Below are positions 6,811-12,981 of a DNA stretch of 64,000 nucleotides, piece after piece; the first letter of the stretch is position 1; the number at the start of each line of letters is the position of its first letter. This stretch comes from Agrococcus jejuensis (GTDB lineage Bacteria; Actinomycetota; Actinomycetes; Actinomycetales; Microbacteriaceae), in contig NZ_LT629695.1 in NCBI RefSeq assembly GCF_900099705.1, positions 2,356,001-2,420,000 of the forward strand. Reading direction: 5' to 3'. The notes under the pieces are model-generated. The model was not told the DNA's origin and made no database searches. It saw nothing but the letters and a program-made list of their open reading frames with translations. The position numbers were made by a program, and so were the translations under genes.

Positions 6811-7299
6811 TCACGGCACGGGGTCGTCGTCGAAGCGTCGACGCACCCGCTCGGCCTCGTCGGCGTCGAGCCGCCAGTGGCTGCCGTGCCGGTGCGCGAA
6901 GCCGGGACCGCCGTCGTCGGGCTCGCGCAGGAAGGCGCGGACGCGACTGGGGCCCGGGTGGCCGAGCTCGAGGGCGAGGCTCGACGGCGTGTCCTGCAGC
7001 GGATGTCGTGGCACGGTCGCGCCGTCGCGTCGCGCCGGGCGCTCATGCCGCGACCGAGGCAATCCGGTGGCCACGTGGCGGATGCCGTGGAGCTCGAGCA
7101 GGTCGGCATCGATCGACGTGACGAGGTGGTGCACGAGCGGCAGGTCGAGCGTGTCGAGCGGGGCGGCGGTCGGCGCATGCCCGGCGGCGAACTCCGCGTG
7201 GAGGCGGCTGGCGTCGTCGACCTCGAAGGTGAGCGCGACGTGCACGACGTGCCTCGACGGCTCGTCGCGCGTGGTGTCGCTGCGTTCGGTCGCCGTCAT
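6811..7299 (-). CDS. Hypothetical protein
   Basis: The protein has 162 residues from ATG 7299, beginning MTATERSDTTRDEPSRH. The sequence alternates strand-like segments near the N-terminus (VVHVALTFEV) with Asp/Arg-rich loops and ends in a charged helix (ADEAERVRRRF). Eleven or so His residues are scattered without a clear metal motif. The start overlaps the stop of the membrane protein upstream (ATGA), so the two are co-translated. I do not recognise the family. Confidence 0.55.
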   Translation of the reverse strand: MTATERSDTTRDEPSRHVVHVALTFEVDDASRLHAEFAAGHAPTAAPLDTLDLPLVHHLVTSIDADLLELHGIRHVATGLPRSRHERPARRDGATVPRHPLQDTPSSLALELGHPGPSRVRAFLREPDDGGPGFAHRHGSHWRLDADEAERVRRRFDDDPVP

Positions 7300-7520
7300 C
7301 GACGGGCGCTCGCGACGACGAACGCGACGAGCGCGACGCCGATGAGTGCCGCGGCTCCTGCGATGCCGGCGAGCAGGCCCGGGCGAGCGCGTCGCATCTC
7401 GGCGAGCGACTCCCCGAGCAGTCCCGGAGCCCCGCCGACGTGCAGCCGGTAGACCTCGCTCGCCGCACCGACCGCGGGCTCGCGCGGCGTCCGTTCGTCG
7501 TGATCCCTGGGATCGGCCAT
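7296..7520 (-). CDS. Small single-pass membrane protein
   Basis: The protein has 74 residues from ATG 7520 (MADPRDHDERTPREP). The first 50 residues are charged and presumably cytoplasmic. Residues about 50-71 form one hydrophobic helix (GIAGAAALIGVALVAFVV) followed by a short Arg end. It is coupled by ATGA overlap to the gene at 6811-7299, suggesting a joint role. The layout resembles small actinobacterial membrane proteins of unknown function; no motif allows a firmer call. Confidence 0.6.
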   Translation of the reverse strand: MADPRDHDERTPREPAVGAASEVYRLHVGGAPGLLGESLAEMRRARPGLLAGIAGAAALIGVALVAFVVASARR

Positions 7521-7697
7521 GCGTGCCCCCTTCGCCCCCCGGTGGGCATCCACGTTCCTCGCATCGAGCGCGCTCGGGCCAGTCATGGACTTCGACGGGG
7601 TGCGAGCGCACGCGCGCCCGCTCGCCTGCGCGTAGCACGAGGCGTGCTCGACCGACCCGTTCGCATGCCGCGGATGCGGCCGTCCTACGGTTCGACC

Positions 7698-8027
7698 ATG
7701 GGGCAGCTGGTCTACGGGTCGACGGAGTACGAGATCGACGACCGCATGCTCGCGCATCTCGAGTCGGTGGTCGTCGCCAAGTACCGCCGCCGCGAGGGCT
7801 TCATGGTGTCGTGGACGACGCCCGCGCCCGACGATGCCCGCATCGAGCTCTGGCTCTCGCCAGGCAACCCGCTGCAGCTGCGGTACGCGGGCTCGCGCTC
7901 GCCGCTGCTGAGCCAGTCGTGGGTGCAGGCGATGATGGGCATGGCCGGCACGCTCCGCGGACTGCGGCTGGTCGGGGAGGCGCAGGCGGTGCGCGAGGCG
8001 ACGATGCCGCCGGCCTGGCAGCACTGA
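7698..8027 (+). CDS. DUF7882-type small protein
   Basis: The protein has 109 residues from ATG 7698. The start MGQLVYGSTEYEIDDRMLAHL, with the following VVVAKYRRREGFMVSW and LWLSPGNPLQLRY, matches a small protein family widespread in Microbacteriaceae, often mis-named ATP-dependent DNA ligase and now grouped as DUF7882 (recognition from memory). No nucleotidyltransferase motif is present, so ligase activity is very unlikely. It stands alone, divergent from the membrane protein pair at 6811-7520. The function is unknown. Confidence 0.7.
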   Translation: MGQLVYGSTEYEIDDRMLAHLESVVVAKYRRREGFMVSWTTPAPDDARIELWLSPGNPLQLRYAGSRSPLLSQSWVQAMMGMAGTLRGLRLVGEAQAVREATMPPAWQH

Positions 8028-8033
8028 CGCCGT

Positions 8034-8052
8034 GATGGTGAGGGTACCCTTG
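8034..8052. promoter_or_regulatory. Palindrome upstream of ECF component, DtxR-box-like
   Basis: GGTGAGGGTACCCT shares 11 of 15 positions with the core AGGTAAGGCTAACCT of actinobacterial iron-regulator sites. It lies about 50 bases before the ECF gene at 8102. This could be a metal-dependent operator; the match is only moderate. Confidence 0.3.
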
Positions 8053-8101
8053 CCTGCAGCCGCGACCGCATCCGCGCAGGTCGCCGACGCGAAGGGCCGC
8101 C

Positions 8102-8695
8102 ATGCGCCGCCTCACCACGCAGTACCTGCTCACGTGCGCCGTCATCGGCGTCGCCGGCGCGGCGTTGCTCGCACCCGCCAACTGGCTGTCGACGGTGCTG
8201 TTCGCAACCGTGCCGTTCGTCTCCGTGGGGCTCGCGGGCCTGTGGCTGATGCCCGCCGTGATCGGGATGCGCCTGCTGCAGCGCCCGGGCACCGCGCTGC
8301 TCGTCGGACTCGTCTCGGGTCTCGCGACGGCGCCCTTCTCGGGCTACGGCCTCATGAGCGTCGCGACGAACGTGTGGTGGGCGTTCTTCGTCGAGATCGG
8401 CTTCCTGGTCGTCGCGTACCGCTGGTTCCGCGTGTGGCAGTACTACCTCGGCGCCGTCGTCGTGGGCGTCGCGTACCCGTTCCTCGCGTCGGCATCGTTC
8501 GGCCTCGACCAGTTCGAGCCCGTCGCCGTCGTGCTCTTCTCCGCGCTCACGCTGGTGTCGGCGGTCGCGAGCGTCGCGCTCGGCCTCGCGATCGCGAAGG
8601 CAGCCCGCCGAGCCGGCGTCGGCCCCCCGGCGTTCCAATGGAGGCGCGACCGCGTCGCCGCGCAGCCCGAGCCCGCGGTCGCGCCCGTCGACTGA
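8102..8695 (+). CDS. ECF transporter S component, YkoE family
   Basis: The protein has 197 residues and five to six membrane helices. The N-terminal part (YLLTCAVIGVAGAALLAPANWLS) and the middle (GYGLMSVATNVWWAFFVEIGF) are typical of YkoE, the substrate-binding membrane subunit of an energy-coupling-factor importer assigned to hydroxymethylpyrimidine/thiamine in some Firmicutes. A short cytoplasmic tail ends the protein. The ATPase and T subunits that usually follow (YkoD, YkoC) are absent, so it must share a module encoded elsewhere. No TPP riboswitch is visible upstream; a palindrome is. The substrate is therefore open. Confidence 0.82.
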   Translation: MRRLTTQYLLTCAVIGVAGAALLAPANWLSTVLFATVPFVSVGLAGLWLMPAVIGMRLLQRPGTALLVGLVSGLATAPFSGYGLMSVATNVWWAFFVEIGFLVVAYRWFRVWQYYLGAVVVGVAYPFLASASFGLDQFEPVAVVLFSALTLVSAVASVALGLAIAKAARRAGVGPPAFQWRRDRVAAQPEPAVAPVD

Positions 8696-8710
8696 CGCGT
8701 CGGCGCTTGC

Positions 8711-8779
8711 GTTTCGCAGGCGATCAGGGGTGGCGGAGGGGTATCTTCCCTCCGCCACCCCGGATCGCCTGCACTACGC
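8711..8779. repeat. REP-like palindrome, unit 1
   Basis: The unit opens GTTTCGCAGGCGATC and closes GATCGCCTGCACTACGC. Inside is a perfect 14-bp inner stem (8727-8740/8748-8761) with loop GTATCTT. The whole folds into one extended hairpin. It is also the probable terminator of the ECF gene. Confidence 0.75.
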
Positions 8780-8803
8780 ACGCCAGCGCAGCCCACGGGG
8801 TTC

Positions 8804-8870
8804 GTTTCGCAGGCGATTCCGCCTCTCGAGGGAAGATTCCCCTCAAGACCCGGAATCGCCTGCACAACGC
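8804..8870. repeat. REP-like palindrome, unit 2
   Basis: This is a second copy with the same ends (GTTTCGCAGGCGATTCC and GGAATCGCCTGCACAACGC) but a diverged core, whose GGAAGATTCCCC matches the reverse complement of the unit 1 loop region. The inner part thus appears inverted between units. Confidence 0.75.
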
Positions 8871-8937
8871 AGACCCACGACCCGGCAGGCCACCCGCATC
8901 CGCAGCCCCACCCACCCCCGCCGGGTAGGCTCGCCAC

Positions 8938-9384
8938 GTGCCTGTCGCCCCTGATCTGTCCGGGCGCACCTACCCGCCGACCGCGCCGTATGCGGTCGGT
9001 CGCGAGAAGGTGCGCGAGTTCGCCGCAGCCGTCGGAGCGACGCATCCCGTGCACCACGACGTCGACGCCGCGCGCGCCGCCGGGTACGCCGACGTCGTCG
9101 CTCCGCCGACGTTCGCGATCGTCGTCTCGCAGCGCGGCCTCGACCAGCTGCTCGCCGACGACACCGCCGGCATCGAGCTGTCGCGCGTCGTGCACGGCGA
9201 CCAGCGCTTCACGATCGAGCGCCCCATCGTCGCAGGCGACGAGCTGCAGGTCGCGTTCGGCGTGACCACCGTGCGCGCGCTCGGCGGCAACGCCATGGTG
9301 TCGACCGAGGCGAAGATCACGGATGCGGATGGCACGCTCGTCGCGACCGCGTTCTCGAGCCTCGTGGTGGGAGGGGACGCATGA
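8938..9384 (+). CDS. MaoC-like dehydratase N-terminal domain protein (HadA-like)
   Basis: The protein has 148 residues from GTG 8938. It has the FAS1-type dehydratase hot-dog fold: LSGRTYPPTAPYAVGREKVREFA, then VHHDVDAARAAGYADVVAPPTFA, and beta strands to the C-terminus. It lacks the catalytic Asp-His of the partner and by analogy with mycobacterial HadA/HadC binds substrate while the partner catalyses dehydration of 3-hydroxyacyl chains. It overlaps the HadB-like gene by ATGA and stands in the conserved actinobacterial order hadA-hadB-murB ahead of tRNA-Trp-secE-nusG. The substrate in a species without known mycolic acids is uncertain. Confidence 0.8.
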   Translation: MPVAPDLSGRTYPPTAPYAVGREKVREFAAAVGATHPVHHDVDAARAAGYADVVAPPTFAIVVSQRGLDQLLADDTAGIELSRVVHGDQRFTIERPIVAGDELQVAFGVTTVRALGGNAMVSTEAKITDADGTLVATAFSSLVVGGDA

Positions 9385-9794
9385 GCGCCGCTGAGCTCGA
9401 GGTCGGCCAGGTCGTCGCGACCCGCGACATCCACCTCTCGCGCGAGTCGCTCGTGCGGTATGCGGGGGCGTCGGGCGACTTCAACCCCATCCACTACCGC
9501 GACGACGTCGCGACGGCCGTCGGCCTGCCGGGCGTGCTGGCGCACGGCATGCTCACGATGGGACAGGCCGTGCAGCCCGTCGTCGACTGGCTCGGCGACC
9601 CGGGCCGCGTGACCGACTACCAGGTGCGCTTCACGCGTCCCGTGGTCGTCGACGCGGATGCGGGCGCCGACGTGAGCGTCGAGGCGAAGGTCGGGCAGCT
9701 GCCCGGCGACGGCACGGCGCGCATCGACCTGACGGTGTCGTTCGGCGGGCAGACGGTGCTCGCGAAGGCCCAGGTCGTGGTGCGCCTGCCATGA
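9381..9794 (+). CDS. MaoC-family dehydratase (HadB-like)
   Basis: The protein has 137 residues. The hydratase-2 motif is present: YAGASGDFNPIHYRDDVA holds the catalytic Asp and His, followed by GLPGVLAHGMLTMG. It should form a heterodimer with the preceding non-catalytic subunit and hydrate or dehydrate (3R)-hydroxyacyl thioesters in the cytoplasm. The start overlaps the previous gene (ATGA) and the end overlaps murB (ATGA), so the three are tightly co-translated. The role is probably in lipid metabolism. Confidence 0.85.
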   Translation: MSAAELEVGQVVATRDIHLSRESLVRYAGASGDFNPIHYRDDVATAVGLPGVLAHGMLTMGQAVQPVVDWLGDPGRVTDYQVRFTRPVVVDADAGADVSVEAKVGQLPGDGTARIDLTVSFGGQTVLAKAQVVVRLP

Positions 9795-10924
9795 GGTTCG
9801 CGGATGCGACGACCATGCGCGTCGGCGGCGAGGCCGACCGTTGGATCGACGCGTCCACGCGCGACGAGGCCGTCGAGGCGTACACCGCGCTGATCACCGA
9901 CGACGAGCCGCACGTGCTGCTCGGCGGCGGCTCGAACACCGTCGCCTCCGACGAGCCCTTCAAGGGCACGGTGCTGCGCATGCGCACGTCGGGCATCGCC
10001 GTGCTGCCCGCGGCGGCACGACGCGAGCGGCCGGCGGGCGACGAGGAGCCGGACGACGCATCCATCGTCATCCGCGTCGAGGCGGGGGAGTCGTGGGATG
10101 CGCTCGTCGAGCGCACGGTCGCCGAGGGTTGGGCAGGCATCGAGGCGCTCAGCGGCATCCCCGGCTCGGTCGGCGCCGCGCCCATCCAGAACATCGGCGC
10201 GTACGGGCAGGAGGTCGGCGCGTGCCTCGTCGGCATCGACCTGCTCGACGCCGACACCCTCGAGGTGCGGCACGTGCCCGCGTCGCAGCTGCGGCTCGGC
10301 TACCGCGACTCGGCGCTGAAGCGCGGCGACCTGCAGGGGCTCGTGCTGTCGGTCGACCTGCGCTTGCGACGGTCGGCGGATGCGCTGAGCCAGCCCGTCG
10401 CGTACGGTCAGCTCGCGCAGGCGCTCGGCATCGACCTCGGCCGCCGCGTGCCGCTCGACGCGGTGCGCGAGAGCGTGCTGGCGTTGCGGTCGTCGAAGGG
10501 CATGGTGCTGTCCGACGACCTCGACTCGGTGTCGGCGGGCTCGTTCTTCACGAACCCGATCGTGTCGGGGCGCTTCGCGGCGCAGCTGCCCGAGGATGCG
10601 CCGCGCTGGTCGACGGCGCCCGAGGCGACCGCGACGATCGTGCCGTTGGATGCCGACACGCACATCCCGGTGCGCGAGCCCGTGGAGTCGCGCGTGAAGC
10701 TGTCGGCGGCGTGGCTCATCGAGCGCGCCGGCATCGGCAAGGGCTATGCGCTGCCGCACTCGCAGGCGGCGATCTCGTCGAAGCACACGCTCGCGATCAC
10801 GAACCGCGGCGGTGCGACGGGCGAGCAGGTCGCCGACCTCGCGCGCTTCGTGCAGACGCGCGTGGAGTCCGAGCTGGGCGTGCACCTCGTGCCCGAGCCC
10901 GTGCTCGTCGGCCTCGAGGTCTGA
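9791..10924 (+). CDS. murB: UDP-N-acetylenolpyruvoylglucosamine reductase
   Basis: The protein has 377 residues and is a flavoenzyme that reduces UDP-GlcNAc-enolpyruvate to UDP-MurNAc with NADPH in peptidoglycan synthesis. The N-terminal FAD-binding part has TTMRVGGEADRWIDA and LLGGGSNTVASDEPF, then GIEALSGIPGSVGAAPIQNIGAYG. The catalytic serine is in SAGSFFTNPIV, and the C-terminus has the expected LSAAWLIERAG and ISSKHTLAITNRGGAT. It is slightly longer than average because of an acidic insert near residue 75-95. It overlaps the upstream dehydratase gene by ATGA. Confidence 0.95.
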   Translation: MRFADATTMRVGGEADRWIDASTRDEAVEAYTALITDDEPHVLLGGGSNTVASDEPFKGTVLRMRTSGIAVLPAAARRERPAGDEEPDDASIVIRVEAGESWDALVERTVAEGWAGIEALSGIPGSVGAAPIQNIGAYGQEVGACLVGIDLLDADTLEVRHVPASQLRLGYRDSALKRGDLQGLVLSVDLRLRRSADALSQPVAYGQLAQALGIDLGRRVPLDAVRESVLALRSSKGMVLSDDLDSVSAGSFFTNPIVSGRFAAQLPEDAPRWSTAPEATATIVPLDADTHIPVREPVESRVKLSAAWLIERAGIGKGYALPHSQAAISSKHTLAITNRGGATGEQVADLARFVQTRVESELGVHLVPEPVLVGLEV

Positions 10925-10983
10925 CGGGGCTCCTGCGCGCAACGCCTTGCTCGTCGCTCGCGTGGCGAGGATGGTGGGGCGCC

Positions 10984-11460
10984 ATGGATGCCGCAGACGC
11001 CGACCGCCCGACCGATCACGACGACGCGACGACCGACCGCGAGGATGCCGCCCCGCGCGACCACGAGCACCTCGAGCTGCACGTCTCGCGCTCTCGCGCG
11101 TTCGACGCCTACCTCCGCGATCTCGGGTCGTGGTGGCTGCACGGCCGCGCGCACCGATCCGATCTGCACGTGGAGCAGCATGCGGGCGGCGCGATCGTCG
11201 AGCATGCGGCGGGATCCGACGAGCGCGTGTGGGGCGAGGTGCACGAGATCGAGCCCGGCCGTAGCGTGCGCCACTCCTATCGCCACGCGGGCGAGCATCC
11301 TGCGATCGTGACGGCCGAGTTCCACGACGGCGACCACGGCGGCGCGACCATCGACCTGCACCACGAGCCGTGGGAGGGCGACGACGACGACCGTGCAGCG
11401 CTGCAGGCGGCGTGGACCGAGGCGCTGCGCCGCCTCGAGGCGATCGCCAGCGCCGTCTGA
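10984..11460 (+). CDS. SRPBCC/AHSA1-type domain protein
   Basis: The protein has 158 residues from ATG 10984. After an acidic Asp/His-rich start of about 30 residues, the sequence LELHVSRSRAFDAYLRDLGSWW and the following strands to LEAIASAV fit the helix-grip fold of activator-of-Hsp90/START-like proteins that bind a hydrophobic ligand. The usual conserved Trp near the C-terminal helix (GWEEAL-like) appears as AAWTEALRRLEAI. The ligand is unknown. It lies 59 bases after murB and ends 4 bases before a strong bidirectional hairpin. Confidence 0.7.
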   Translation: MDAADADRPTDHDDATTDREDAAPRDHEHLELHVSRSRAFDAYLRDLGSWWLHGRAHRSDLHVEQHAGGAIVEHAAGSDERVWGEVHEIEPGRSVRHSYRHAGEHPAIVTAEFHDGDHGGATIDLHHEPWEGDDDDRAALQAAWTEALRRLEAIASAV

Positions 11461-11464
11461 CGAG

Positions 11465-11522
11465 ACGTTCTGAGGTTCTCGGCCCGTTCTGACATCAGAA
11501 GGGGCCGAGAACCTCAGAACGT
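11465..11522. terminator. Palindromic element with perfect 21-bp arms, bidirectional terminator
   Basis: The arms 11465-11485 and 11502-11522 pair perfectly, with a further TTCTGA/TCAGAA stem in the loop. The centre of each arm, GAGGTTCTCGGCCC, is a variant of the core seen at 11529, 59060 and 60111. It lies between convergent genes and probably ends the murB transcript. Confidence 0.7.
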
Positions 11523-11528
11523 TGGCCG

Positions 11529-11580
11529 AGTCGAGGGCTTCGGCCCGATGTGACCTCACATCGGGCCGAAACCCTCGACT
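11529..11580. repeat. Palindromic element, second tandem copy
   Basis: The arms 11529-11553 and 11556-11580 pair over 25 bp with one G-U. The core TTCGGCCCGATGTGA is shared with the copies at 59060 and 60111. The right arm overlaps the TAG stop (11579-11581) of the aminotransferase gene. It acts as a likely terminator for both directions. Confidence 0.75.
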
Positions 11581-12772
11581 AGGACGCGAAGAGTCGCTGC
11601 AGGCGCTGGATGCCCTCGAGCAGCGGGGCGTCGCCGAGCGCGTACGAGAAGCGCAGGTAGCCGGAGGGGCCGAAGGCCTCGCCGGGCACGGCGGCGACCT
11701 CGGCGTGCTCGAGCATGATGTCGGCGAGCTCGAGCGACGACGTGGGCGTCGACCCCGCCCACTCGCGGCCGAGCAGGCCCTGCACGTCGGCGTACACGTA
11801 GAACGCGCCCTCGGGCGTCGGTACGGTGATGCCGTCGATCTTCGACAGCTCCGACACCGCGAGGCGGCGGCGGCGGTCGAACGCCAGGCGCATCTCCTCG
11901 ACCGCATCCTGCGGCCCCGTGAGTGCCTCGATGGCGGCCTTCTGCGCGACGTTGTTCACGTTCGACGTGAGGTGCGACTGCAGGTTGGCGGCGGCGGCGA
12001 TCGCGTCCTTCGGGCCGACCATCCAGCCGAGGCGCCATCCGGTCATCGCGTACGTCTTCGCGACGCCGTTCACGAGGATCGTGCGGTCGGCGAGCGCCGG
12101 CACGGCCTCGGTGATCGACACGGCGCGCACGCCGTCGTAGGTGAGGTTCTGGTAGATCTCGTCGCTCACGACCCACAGGCCGTTCGCCTCGGCCCACTCG
12201 CCGATCGCGCGCACCTCGTCGGGCGAGTACACGGCGCCGGTCGGGTTCGACGGGCTCACGAACAGCAGCGCCTTCGTCTGGGGCGTGCGGGCGGCCTCGA
12301 GCTGCTCGACCGTGACCTTGTAGCCCTGGTCGGCGCCGGCGAACACGTCGACCTGGCGCGCGCCCGTGAGGGCGATCGCCTCGGGGTAGGTCGTCCAGTA
12401 CGGCGTGGGCACGAGCACCTCGTCGCCCGGGTCGAGGATGACCTGGAACGCCTGGTACACGGCCTGCTTGCCGCCGTTCGTCACGACGACCTGGCTCGCG
12501 TCGACGGTCGTGCCCGAGTCGCGCAGCGTCTTGGCGGCGATCGCCTCGCGCAGGTCGGGCAGGCCGACGGCGGGCGTGTAGCGGTGGCTCGCGGGGTCGA
12601 GCACGGCACGGGATGCCGCCTCGACGATGTGCGCGGGCGTGGGGAAGTCGGGCTCGCCCGCCGCATACGAGATCACGTCTCGCCCCTGGGCCTTGAGGGC
12701 CTTGGCCTTGGCGTCGACCTTCAGGGTCGCGGACTCGTTGATGGCGGCGATGCGCTGGGAGATGCGGCTCAC
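11579..12772 (-). CDS. aspC: Aspartate/aromatic-type aminotransferase, class I
   Basis: The protein has 397 residues from GTG 12772 ([20 protein letters not shown]). It is a PLP enzyme of fold type I, subgroup I-gamma (thermophile-type AspAT). The motifs [45 protein letters not shown] and the PLP lysine in [16 protein letters not shown] are all present, as is the C-terminal Arg in YLRFSYA. It would interconvert aspartate and oxaloacetate with 2-oxoglutarate, possibly also handling prephenate. A TTG at 12781 is an alternative start. The stop codon lies on the edge of the palindrome at 11529-11580. Confidence 0.9.
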   Translation of the reverse strand: MSRISQRIAAINESATLKVDAKAKALKAQGRDVISYAAGEPDFPTPAHIVEAASRAVLDPASHRYTPAVGLPDLREAIAAKTLRDSGTTVDASQVVVTNGGKQAVYQAFQVILDPGDEVLVPTPYWTTYPEAIALTGARQVDVFAGADQGYKVTVEQLEAARTPQTKALLFVSPSNPTGAVYSPDEVRAIGEWAEANGLWVVSDEIYQNLTYDGVRAVSITEAVPALADRTILVNGVAKTYAMTGWRLGWMVGPKDAIAAAANLQSHLTSNVNNVAQKAAIEALTGPQDAVEEMRLAFDRRRRLAVSELSKIDGITVPTPEGAFYVYADVQGLLGREWAGSTPTSSLELADIMLEHAEVAAVPGEAFGPSGYLRFSYALGDAPLLEGIQRLQRLFAS

Positions 12773-12867
12773 GACTCCCAAGGCTAGCCATCTGCGGATG
12801 CGGCCACGAGGGCCGCGCCGACGCGGCTGGTCGGCGCTGCGGCGTCGCGTGTCCGCGTCGGGCAGGT

Positions 12868-12911
12868 GTTCACCGTCGCACCGTCGCGCGTTGGGCGAGT
12901 GCTCACCGCCG
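12868..12911. promoter_or_regulatory. PHO-box-like direct repeats
   Basis: GTTCACCGTCG (12868-12878) and GCTCACCGCCG (12901-12911) match 9 and 8 of 11 positions of the actinobacterial PhoP repeat unit and are 33 bp apart, three helical repeats. They precede a secreted phosphoesterase gene. Confidence 0.35.
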
Positions 12912-12981
12912 GGACATGGCGCATGGATGGGCTGGCGGCGCGGCCATCGCCGCGACTCCAACAAACCGAGGAAATCTCACC

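Noticed and set aside
8034..8052. TPP riboswitch before the YkoE-type gene
   Set aside because: The conserved CTGAGA and ACCTGATCTGG elements are absent from the 75-base upstream region; only a DNA palindrome is visible.
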